Source: Oncomelania hupensis (lineage: Eukaryota > Mollusca > Gastropoda > Littorinimorpha > Pomatiopsidae). Taken from it: a stretch of DNA of 64,000 nucleotides. How positions within the stretch are numbered: position 1 is the stretch's first letter; each line of letters starts with the position of its first letter. A program made the position numbers and the translations under genes. Shown here one piece after another: positions 46,401-58,400 of the stretch. Where the stretch lies: assembly GCA_036898135.1 (NCBI GenBank), contig CM072513.1:18447731-18511730 (forward strand). The letters run 5' to 3'. The notes beneath the pieces were generated by a model that was given only the letters and a program-made list of their open reading frames with translations, was not told where the DNA came from and searched no databases.

Positions 46401-49400
46401 ATGGACTGTATCCACTTTCACCAGCGGGAGGGTCAGGTTTTGAATGACACACGTGCTTTGCTGAACAAACTGGGCCTCCCTACGTCACAATTAAGTGACC
46501 AGCAGCTGTACAGAAATTTTAGGAAAATACAGGAGTCCTACTCAAAACTTGTGAAGAATTCGAAGAAGAATGGTGGACAGGAAAAGTTTGATGCTTGGCT
46601 TCGTACAACAACTGACATGTTGCCTGCACTTAATGTGCCACTTCCTTCCTCACAGCCTTCTTCCCAAATATTTGTGACTGCAACCACCTCAACATCCAAC
46701 TCATCTTGTACTTTACCACCTCAACAGTCACCTACTCCACTCACTACTATCTCTGTCCCTACTTTACCTGCTCCTTTAGATTTTTCTTCCAACATGCAAC
46801 AGCAAGTCCTAGCAGTCCACACTCCCCTTGCCATTTCTCAGCGAAAGAATGCTGCTCTGCGTCGTCAGCTGGAAGACACCACCAGACAGGTAGAGACACT
46901 GACATTGGAGAAGCAAGTACTGCAGGAGGTTGTAGCTGAATTTCACACAAAAGAAAAGAATCTGCTTGATCTGCTTCAGCATGAAAAGGCACTGCTTGAT
47001 GCAATGACAACTAAAGCAGAATTACACCAGGCCACTGCCAAGAACTTACAAGAACAGTTGCAAAAGACACAACAGACTCTTGTCAGCATTAAGACGACAA
47101 ATTTATATCGACGACTTAAACGACAAGAGCAGCAACTTCGTAAAAAACAAGCTGCTGCAGAGGATCACGAAAAAGGTTGCTGTTTGCAGACACAGAGGCG
47201 GTTGCGAACAAGTAGCCCGGGCATTGCGCCGTAAAGTGAAGCTTGAACAGACCCGGGCTTCACATTTGAAGATGCAACTCCAATGTCTCCGAGAAAAAAA
47301 CTCAGCAGAAGATAGCCCAGCTGAACCAAGGAATCCACGACTTGGCTGTGCAACCTCCCGAGCTTCTTGTTGGACAGCAGCCAGATGGTGTTTTAAGACT
47401 CAAAGATGAAAACGGACATTTTCTCCCTGCCGCCAGAGTCTGCATAATGGCTCTTGTTGGAGAGTGTGAGGTGTCAGCAGGCAGGTGCGGTGATGTCATT
47501 AAGACTGTTGTGCGTCATATTTTGGATGCACAAGTGCCAGAACATGATCTGCCATCACAGAGGACTGCATTGCGATTCAGCGACCAGGCACATGTTCTTA
47601 CCAAAATGCATGTGGCAGACATGCTCATATCCCAAGAACACTACGATTTACATGTTGATGGCACAAGTCGCAGTGGCAACAAATACATTTGCCAGACCGT
47701 CAACACACCAGATGGAACATACTCCCTGGGATACACTCCAGTGGCGAGAGAGGATACCACTACACTTGTGGAAGTCAGCATGCAAATGTTGGAAGAGCTG
47801 AGTGACCTGTATGCTTTTGAAGAAACGCAGCAAAACTTTGTGCACATGCTTTCGGGCTTGTCAAGCATCATGAGTGACCGAGCGGCAGTGATGAAATCAT
47901 ATGCAATGCAACTTGAAGAGGAACGGCGTGTGTTGCTTCAAACAGAGGATGGGCTCAACTTTCTGCACTGCAATGCTCACTTCCTGTTGGGCCTGGCATC
48001 TGAAATCAAGAAGATGCTGCTGGATGAAGACAAGACCAGAGCTGAGGCCCCCCCTGGCTTCTGCAAAGCTGGTGAATGTCTGGCATACAGGTACACGCGC
48101 ATGGCTTGTGACTGCCTTGGACCTCGCGGGGATGACAAAAATGGATGCCGTGATGCTTGGCTAGCTTACTGCGCAACTGTGGCAGAGAGGCAGTCTACGG
48201 TTTCCAGTTTCCGCGAAAATCGCTTCAACAACACCTTTCAGGGTGCTGCAAGTCTCCATTATCACAGAGAGGAAATTGAGGACTGCCTGGAAACATACCT
48301 TTCCAAGAGGAACATGAAGATCCAGACTGTGCTTGCAGACTCCAAGGACGAGACGATTGACTGCCATCTGGTCGCCCTTGGCCTAGTGTACTTTAGAATC
48401 ACTGGTCCATACTGGATGCTGCTGGGAAGAAAAGTCCATTACTTAGATTTCTACAGATATATAGAAGATCTGCGGAACACTCTTCACAACTGGGAACAAG
48501 ATCCATCACCAGCCCTGTCGCAGAACTGTGAGCCGGTCTTCACTGGGGTTGTATTTCGTGAGCAACCAGATGTGCTGCAGTCTCTGCTTGCTGTCAGCGA
48601 GGAAAAGGCCACAGCTGTCAAAGCTCTACTCCAGAAGATGTGCAGTGCAATGCTGGTGGTGACTGAGAGGCAACTTGAAGATTTTCTTCCTGGTGGCAAG
48701 TACCACAACTCCGACGACCAGGTTCTCCGCCAAAGGCTGCAACACTCCTTCATCACCAACCTCGTTGCGGAGGAATCCTTCGCAGACCTTGACTTCTCAC
48801 TCTTCAAAAGGAGGAATGGCAGCCTTCATCACCATTCAACAATTTGTATGCTGAAAAAGAACAAATCGTTGACAAACTGGTTCTTGCAGCAGCCTGCCGC
48901 TGACCAGCACCACCTTCTCACCACTTCCTCAAAGAAAGCCGAAGCTCTTAGGAAGAGACACAAGCAGATGGAAGCAGACGTCTTGACAAAGAGAAGAGAA
49001 CAAATGGATGCAGAAAAACAGCAGAAACAGGCAGCAGAGGAGAAGAGGGGGCAGAAGGTGGAACGTGTTGTGAATGCAGTGAGGCAGCACAGTGGCCCTT
49101 GTTCCAGTGCTGATGACGTTGACAACATGCTGCAGTACTACACAACCAATGGCAGTTTGAAGGCAGCCATGCAAGCAGAGATCCAGTTCCAAAAGCTGGT
49201 TCTGAACAAAAAGTCTTGCTTCTTGATTGTCACAGGCACACCACTGATACTGTACAACCGCCTGCGGCAATACTTCGGTGCGGAACCACTTGAGCAGCTA
49301 CCCTGTCTCCTTCCTGAAGAAAGAATGCAGCCACGGGGCAGGAAGCGGTTGCTTTTTGACACTGAAGAGGAGGAGTATGAAGATCAGGACAGAGAGATTG

Positions 49401-52400
49401 ACTGTGAAGAAGGCGGGAATGAAGACGTTGACTTCGAGAAGAACTTCAAATTTGAGAGGGTCGGAGAAATCATAACAGTGTACTATGTGGAGGGTTACTT
49501 TGTTGGGGAGGTGACATCAGTTTTGAGTGAGGAGGAGGGGACAGTGAACTTTCTTGAAGGTGCAAGAGGCACTGAGAATGTGTTCAGCTGGCCCAGCAGA
49601 GCTGACTGCTGCCAGATTCCTGCATCAGTTGTTTTTGGACGCAACATTGTACTTGCACCATTTTCTTCTTCTGGCAGAACATTCACAGTTGAATCTCCAG
49701 TAAACCTGCCAGCCATGTACACTTGTTTCAAGCAGTACTTGACTGACAACTTTGTTTGACTGACTTTGAAGAAGAGATGTATGCATTTGACTGTCACTTC
49801 TCATCCGACTGTGCACTTTGCAAGAATTTAGTTCTCTCCTGAGAACTGTGAACAATGTTACTTTTTGTTAGTAAATATCTTACTTGATTGGACACATATT
49901 TGTGAAGGTAACATTATAATCAATCTGCACACCAAAAATCATAACTGTATTTTCAGTAGTTTATGAAATATTGCAATCTGAAATGTGCTACCCCCTAAAT
50001 TTCCTTCGTTTCCACTGGAAAACCTGGAGGCTTTGTCCACTTTTTGGGGATTATTTTAAACATTACACTGAATTTTACTGATGTCTGTAAAGATTGCACT
50101 TTCATCTATCTACACACAAAAAATTTTGGTTGTATCTTAAATAGTTTCTGAATTATTGGCATTGAAGTGCAAGAAACTGTAATTTTTATGTTTTTCCGCT
50201 TGACAAATTGAGGCTTTTGCCATTTTTGAGGCTCTTATACTCCAAAAGTATTTAACTAAGCTGTCTGAAAAAAAAAATGGGCATGTTCTACACAAATCTA
50301 TTTGGAATATCTGAAAGTTTCAGACAGCTGCTATACATATGGTGTGAATTGTGATGACCCAAAGTTGCCCTCCCGTGCAATTTTGCGATGGTTTCAATTG
50401 TGTTTTTCGTTAAGTTTGTATACTTGCTGACAGAAGCCATATGAGATTAGAGCACTAGAACTATGTGTTTTTTCTATTCCTGGTTGCTGATAACAGATCC
50501 TGAAAAGCTGAAAGGGCTGGGAATAATGATGTGGTACCCACATGCTGCTAAAGTTGCCCTATTTTACAGTTTTGAACAGTCGCGACGGCGTATATGTACT
50601 AAAATATCAATATCTCAGGAACTAATACAGGTATCCACTCACTTTTTTGTGTGGTTTGCTTGTACTTTATTTTCCCTTCAAGACATCACAAAACATACAC
50701 TCTTACTTCAAAATCAAGTTTTGACTGCCACTACCTACTTTAAAGTATGCAATATTCAACACCTGTTTCAATGTTTACATGATGCTGTTTTATTGTATCG
50801 CATATAAATCATATCGTCTTGTTTTGTATTCTTGGTTGGATTTTATTGGTAAGACTGATTTTAGTTACATTTTTTATCATATTTAAATGTTAACAGTTTA
50901 ATCTGATTTTACTTTATTTTGTGTGGTCATGATTCGGCTCTTGGCAGTCTGCTGGTCCCTATTACTAGTATAAGCACTGAATATTTATCTATCTGCTGGA
51001 AAATATAGAAGTGGTTGTGATAAGTTGAAAATTCATTGCATAACCCATACACTGATAAAGCAGAACATATTCTAGTTGATTTTCTGTGTTAACAATGCCT
51101 AACATTTTTTGCATTGTGTAGTAATTGGAACAAAGGTGTGATTTTTAACAAATATTTAATTTACGTCAAATGTAAAAATAACATGTATTTTGATCCATTT
51201 GGTCCCTCCCGTTCAGATACAAGATACAAGAAAACATTTACTATCTCACTCTGAGAAATTAAGACCTGCTTTGCAGACAGTTAAACTAAATTATCAATCT
51301 TTAAGAAGCCTGGCACCTTTACTGTACGCCGTTGACATTTCACATTGTTATTGGACATGTGTCATAGACGTAAGACATTTATTCATTCAAAGGTTTACTT
51401 TGCAAAAATCATTCTCATACTGTCAAATTTTCGATATCTATTTATCAGGAAAGTCACGAGGTGCGTATACGAAAGAGCCTAGAGAACCACAACTATGGTG
51501 TGGCTTATATAGCCTGGAGTCCTGACAGCACCCACCTCATAGCCTGTGGACCTGACGACTGTTCTGAGATCTGGATATGGAATGCCATTGTGAGTAGCTG
51601 CCTCTGATTTGGTCAAACTTATTTTTTTCACCCTTACTCCAGCCCAAGACGTTTTATTCAGCAAAATTAAGCCATGTATGTGTTCGGTAAAGGTAAAGGT
51701 AGTCCCATAGCCTTGTGGCCGTAGGGGAGCGTGATGTTGGAGATCACACTTATCTTGGGCCAGCGTAATGAGGGTGATGCCAATCTCTCTCCCTCGCTGC
51801 TTTACCTTCCCTATCCTTAAGAAAGTAGGTACTCAGTCACAGTTGAGTCAACTGGGGGCGTTGTTATTTGTCGCTTCACGTTTTTGCTGTCACCCATCCA
51901 AGTGCTAACCGCACTGGACGGTGCTCAACTTGCGACACAGTAGCGAGTGCTCCAACCACTGCGCTATCCGACACCCCATGTGTTCATTCATTTTAAAAGT
52001 CATTGTATGATGTGGAAGGGGTGAGTAAATATTTCCCCACTGACACCGAGTATGGTCATTTGTTATATTGTCTCTCCTAGCAGGCAGTGTTTTTTAAAAT
52101 CCAAACAACAAAATTAGGTCAGTGGCTAGAGAGTAACAAGAACTTGCTGGTAAAGAGGCTTGACACCACCTCTAGAGCCTGTGGAATGGAAATAAGTGCA
52201 GAGAAGACCAAAATGATGACCAACCACACCAATGGCATCAACACAGACATCAAAGTCCAAGGCCAATCCCTCAACACAGTGCATAGCTTCAAATATTTGG
52301 GAGCCATTGTATCAGACAATGGGACCCGACAGGAAGTCCTCTCCAGGATCGCACAAAAAACTGCTGGCCTGGCAAGGTTGAAGCCCATTTGGAAAGACAG

Positions 52401-55400
52401 AACCATCAGTCTACATTCCAAGGTAAGACTGCTGCGCTCCCTTGTCATCTCCATCATCCTATACGCTTGCGAAACATGGACCCTCACAGCAGATCTATAA
52501 CGAAGAATGCAAAGCATGGAGATGAGGTGCTACAGAAGACTTCTGGGCATTTCCTATACCCAGCACATCACCAACGACGAAGTTCGACATACCATCACAC
52601 AAGCTATTCAGGGTTCGTACAGAGTCATGGAAGTCTGGAAAAGCTATGGAAAATAGAGAAAGTGATTTCCAGGGCTGGAAAAGCCATGGAAAAAATTTAT
52701 TTGTCTAGATAGGTATGGAAAAGTCATGGAAAAAACCCACAAGGCAATCTTTCAGTTTGACAAGTATTTTTCTTCAAAAGAAAGAAAAATGAAAATACCG
52801 TTTATTTGATATGTTCTCCCGGCGATGTTGCGATTGAAACCGAAAGTAGCAAATTAAATTTTCTGTTAGCGCGGTTATTTCCCTTGCTTACTCTTGCGGG
52901 TTAAAGACACAATAAACCTACTGTTTTCTTTCTCATCCGGCCGATGCAGAACAGAAGAAAGAAGATGTGGACAGAATCAATTTGCAGTACACAGACTTCT
53001 TATCAGAGTGTGCTTCTGCTGATAACTTTCAGTCTTTTGACAGGGAGGGATAAAGACAGATTAGACAGACTCTTCTTCTCTGCACTGGCCAAGCGAAAGC
53101 TGAGTGGCCTTTGGAGTGTTGTGAGAGAAGTGCTGCTCCTTTCTCAGTCATGGCCAGGCCAGTGTGGAGAGGGGATTCTCTGTTAATAAAGAAGTAATGA
53201 CTGACAGCATGTCACAGTGTTACACTCAGTTTGATGTTGGTGTTTTCTATCAGTATCTGATTCAGCCCCGATGCTTGAATTCCTGATAGGGTGTAACTCA
53301 GATTCGTTTATTCACACAGCCCGTCCAAACAGCATACAAGTCACAAAGTCCACGTATGAAGTTTTCCACTTTTATTCAGCACACATCAACAACTGCATAC
53401 AATTCTCAATTCAACTCAACAACTTTCACAGCAACTTTCCAAATCACTATCAACAACTTTACTCTCTCTACAACAATCTCGGCACACGATTAAATAACCT
53501 CTCTCTTTTCCGGAAAGATTTCGAATACGGTAGAAATGACGTACTGCCACCAATCGAACTAAAGATCGTCATCACTGACTTACGTCAATACACATTTTCT
53601 CTACTTCCGGGAACATTCACGACCTTCGATATCCATCGGGAAAATTCTATCAAGAGTAAACACGCATATCCAGAAGATTCTCAAATAATATCGACTAACG
53701 CAAATTATCAACGTTATACAAAGCCTCTCCTAACAACAGTGCCAACTCAAATCAAAGGTAAATAAACTCCATTATTGAATACTTTGCAAAACGAAACGAT
53801 TAGATCTATCGTGCGCGCTTTAGACACACTTTCGTTCGTTTCAACGTAACATAACCCCCCACTCAAGAAGAAATTTACCCAATTTCTTTCAACAACGTTG
53901 AAACGTAATGCACAAACAAAGTCCACAATTGAAACTAATTTAAGACTTTCTGAATACTGTAATTGCGCTCAGCTTATCTACACAGAGTCAATGGTTTTCA
54001 TCTTCAAGTCTATCTGGATATTGTCAATGTTCACAGTTCATCCACACAGTCAATGTTCTTTACTCACACACTCTGCTGAGGAAGTCCGCACCAACATTGT
54101 CCGATCCTTTGATAGATTCTACTCGCATGTTAAAGTTCTGCAAGTACATAGCCCATCTCATGATCCGACTGTTCACAAACTTGGCAGAGTTCAAGTAAGT
54201 TAGCGGCTCGTGATCAGTCTGTAGCACGAACTTCACTCCTTGAAGGTACAGTAAGTTAGCGGCTTGTGATCAGTCTGTAGCACGAACTTCACTCCTTGAA
54301 GGTACAGTTCGAACTTCCGGATTCCCATATGATGGCAAGGCACTCTTTCTCCATGGTCGAGTATTTTTCTCAGCCTGGACAGCTTCTTGCTGGCGTAACT
54401 GACCGGAAATAGTTTCCCTCGTGTTCCTTGCATCAGTATGGCGCCGATGCCTTCGTCCGCTGCGTCTGTCCTTAAGACGAATTCCTTGGAAGTATCGGGC
54501 AGTCGTAGCACCGGATCCTTCGAAAGGAGGTCGCGCACAGTCTGGTATGCCCTCTCCTGAGACGGTCCCCCACTGCACTTGGTTTGGACAGCCTTTCCGC
54601 CACCAGGTCCGACAAGGGTGCTGTGATGGCGGAGTAGTTTGGTACAAACTCCCTGTAGTATCCAGCCAACCCCAGGAAAGATCGCACCTGCTTCTTGGTT
54701 TGGGGACGTGGAGCGTTCAGAATCTTGGTGACGTTTTCTAGTAGAAGCCCCTTTTGTCCTTCTTTCAGCGAATGGCCGATAAAGTCTACGTTGTCAGTCC
54801 CCAGAATGCACTTACTGGGTCTCACGGTCAGGTTGGCTTCTGTGAGACGGTGAAACAGCTCCCTCAAGGTCTGCAGATGCTCTTCCCAGGTGCGAGTGTG
54901 GACCAGCAGGTCGTCCCAGTAACACACGACGTTGTCCATCCCATTAAGCATCTTCCTCATTCCTCTCTTTAGGGTAGCTCCGCTGTTGACCATGCCAAAG
55001 GGCATCCTTAGGCACTCGTACGTCCCATCAGGGGTTATAAAAGCAGTCTTTGGTATGTCCTGTTGACGCACGGGGACTTGCCAATAACCTTTGCTGAGGT
55101 CAATCTTTGAGAAGATTCTACTCCCCGATAATTGGCGGAAGAGGTCTGCTGCGGTAGGCATCGGCTCAGGGTCGAAGACGGTGATCTTATTAACCTTCCT
55201 GTAGTCGATGCATACTCGGTTGCTCCCGTCCTTCTTCTTCACGACCACGACAGGGGACGCGTAGGGGGAACTGGACTCCCTGATGATGCCCATCTTCAGC
55301 ATCTCATCGATGTCTTTCTTCAAGGATTCACGGGCCTTGAAAGGGATCGGGAAGGGCTTGGATCGAACAGGGATATTCGAAGTGAGGTGGACTTCGTGTT

Positions 55401-58400
55401 CGACCAAAGTTGTAGAACCAGGGACATCGCTGAAGTTGTGGGGAAACTCGCCCATAAGGTCCTTGAGCTCCATCTTTTGACCTTCCGTCAAGCTTGGTCC
55501 TAGCTTAACGTCATCGATGCCTTCTTTGCTGTGGAAGTCTCCCAGTTCCAACAGTTCCTCGCTGTCAAAGCTGTTGTCGATCTCAGCTGCTGTTGCTGCA
55601 TGCACAGTCTCTGGCGGCCTTTCCACGTACAGCTTAAGGAGGTTGGCGTGGTATATCTTGGAATGCTGGCCGACCTTCACCTTATAGTCGTTGATCCCCA
55701 CCACGGTCTCCACTTCGTACGGGCCTTTCCACTGCATCAGCAACTTATTATGATCGGTAGGTAGCAGCACCAGCACTTTGTTGCCAGGTTTAAACTTCCT
55801 GTTCACAGCCCTACGGTCATAGTAGTGCTTTCCACAGTCCTGGGACTTCTTCAGGTTTTCTCTGGCTATCTCGAGAGTCTGCTCCAGCTTCTCCCGTAGC
55901 TCAAACACGTACTGGTAGCTGTTCTTCACCTCTGGGGTGTCTACTTCTTTCGTCCACAGTTCTTTCAGGATGTGCATCGGCCCTCGGATGGTTCTTCCGT
56001 ACAGCAGCTCGAACGGAGAAAAGCCGGTGGACTCCTGCGGTACTTCTCTGTAGGCGAAAAGTAGGGCGTTGATGTAGCGATGCCATTGTCTGGGCTGCTC
56101 GCTGCACAGTTTCTTCAGGGTGGACTTCAGCGTAGCATTGAACTTTTCGACGAGCCCGTTGCACATTGGATGGTAGGGTGTCGTAGTCAAATGCCGGATG
56201 CTCAGCAGTCTGTTGACCTCCTTCATGCAGTCAGAGACGAACTGCGTCCCGAGGTCTGTCAGAATTTCTTCGGGCACTCCAAGTCTACTGAACATGTCCA
56301 CCAGTGCCTCTGCCACAGTTTCAGTGTCAATCTTCTTCAGTGGCACTGCTTCTGGGTACCGAGTCGCATAGTCCACTAAAGTCAGTACCCACCGATGACC
56401 TTCTTCACTCGGAGGTCTTATTTCGCCGATTAAGTCTAAGGCCACCCTCTTGAAAGGTCGGTCGATCAGAGGCATCCTCTGCATAGGCACTTTCGGGACC
56501 CTTCCTCGAGGTATGGTCTTCTGGCAAATGTCACATGATCGGCAGAAACGGCTGACGTCCGCATGAAGCCCTGGCCAGTAGAACACCGCCTGGATTCTGT
56601 CTGACGTCTTCCTGATGCCTAGGTGACCTCCCATAATTGAGTCATGCGCTACTTCCATCACCTGGCGCCTTAAGGGTAATGGTACCAGTACTTGACGTAG
56701 TGGTTTACCTCCGTTGACCCTCGGGTGCTGGAAGATTCTGTACAGGATCTTGGCCTTCACCTCAAAATAGACCGTGCCATTGCCCTTGGTCACGTGGTCT
56801 TGGCGGTTCCTGTACTTGTTTAAAGTGCTATCAGCTTCCTGGAGCTGGATCAGCTTATCTCTGTCCACGATGGCAGCTTTGGAGTTGTCGGCGACCTTCA
56901 GTGGCGTAGACATCTTGTCTCTCTTGGCCTGGGCCCTGGTAGTAACAGCACTGACGATCTCTGGTCGGCAGGGCTGAGCCGGAGTAACCACATTGTCCCG
57001 TAGCAGCTCTGTAAGGTCTCCATCGGGAAACGGCAATGGATCCTCCTCCACAACTTCGACGCGTTGGGTTGAGGCAGGACTCCACTCTGGATCGGGGTCG
57101 TCGGGTCGTCTCGCGCCGTCGATATTCCCGATCATCAAATCATACAGCGGCTTCTTCAGGCAAACCGCTTCGACTTCGCCTATGTAGAAAGGAGTGCTGA
57201 CTTGAATCTTCGCAACTGGCGCTCTCACACATTTGCTGTCGGCCATGAGTGTCCATTTAAAATCGCCAGTGAACTGTTCTTTAGCGATTAAGTCTTCTTT
57301 GACGATGACCCCACTGCAGCCAGAGTCTCTTAAGACAGTCACTTCATGATTTCCGACGCGTCCCTTTGAAACTGGCATGTTCTGGACGGTCACAGCTGCG
57401 CTGGCGACGACGGGGATGGATTTTCCGTTGGCAAGGAGAAGTTGGCCATCGGTCATGCACTCTTGCACGTCCGCAGGGGTAGCTGTGCGCTTGGTCTCAC
57501 TCGGAAGAATGACGCTCCCGCCGCACACTTGATGGTCAGATCTACTGTTTTGCCGGATTGGAGAACCGCCTCTGCCGGTTGCCCGCCGCTGCATTGTCCG
57601 TACTGCTCCGCTGTCCGCTATTTCTGCTTTGAGGGCAGCTGGCAGCTCTGTGGTCTGTAGCGTTGCAGATAAAACAGCCTCTTGAGTGCCCTTCCCTGGG
57701 AGGAGGCGTGGAGTCCGTCTGTCTCTGGCTCGTCTGGCTCCCTTGGACCTGGTTCCCATGGTTTGCAGTCTTCTGAAAATGTTTCGTCGCGCTGGGTAGC
57801 CCCAGGGTTTTCCCATGAGCGATGAGATATCTTTCGGCAGCCTCAGTCACATCTTTAAGCGTCTGCAGCTTTTGTTCTTCTAAGTAGGTCGCTAGGTCCT
57901 TGTGACAGGCATTGAGAAATTGTTCTTTCACAATCAGGTCATGGAGACTGTCGTAAGACTTCATTTCGCCTGATAACTCCACCCACTTTTTAGATATGAC
58001 GACAGGCGCTCCACAAACTGCTTTGGCGTCTCGTCTGACTTAGGCCTGCATTCACGGAAGCGTTTACGGTAGCCCTTCTCTGTAAAGTTGTAGCACTGCA
58101 GTAGGGCCTCTTTCAAGACGTCATAGTTTTTGGCGTCATCGTTCGACAGTCTGGTGTAAACTTCGAGCGCTTGCCCTGTCAGAAGTGCACTTAGTCGAAT
58201 CGCCCAGTCTCGAGGTTGCCAATTGGAGCTTTCGGCGAACCTTTCGAATCTCGCCAGATAGGTGTCGATCTGGTCCTTCCCGTCGACGAAAGCTGGCAAT
58301 TTTGGAGCCGTATGGTCGTTGGTGGCTTGTGGCGCATGCTGATTGTTCTGGATACGCGCCAACTCTAGCTGGTACTGACGCTCACCTTCAAGACGCTTCA

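Noticed and set aside
46706..47010. Short frames overlapping the transposase-like gene
   Set aside because: Shadow frames in a low-complexity Ser/Thr/Pro and coiled-coil region.
47290..47301. Programmed -1 frameshift at the A AAA AAC heptamer in the transposase-like gene
   Set aside because: A -1 shift leads to a stop within five codons; continuation of the protein needs +1, better explained by one extra A.
53271..53765. 164-aa ORF present identically at 53271-53765 and 59174-59668
   Set aside because: It lies within the two LTRs, antisense to the element, with Thr/Asn-rich composition and no recognisable motif; duplicated simply because LTRs are duplicated.
54754..57660. Multiple 60-120 aa + strand frames over the LTR element
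   Set aside because: Antisense shadows of the pol frame.
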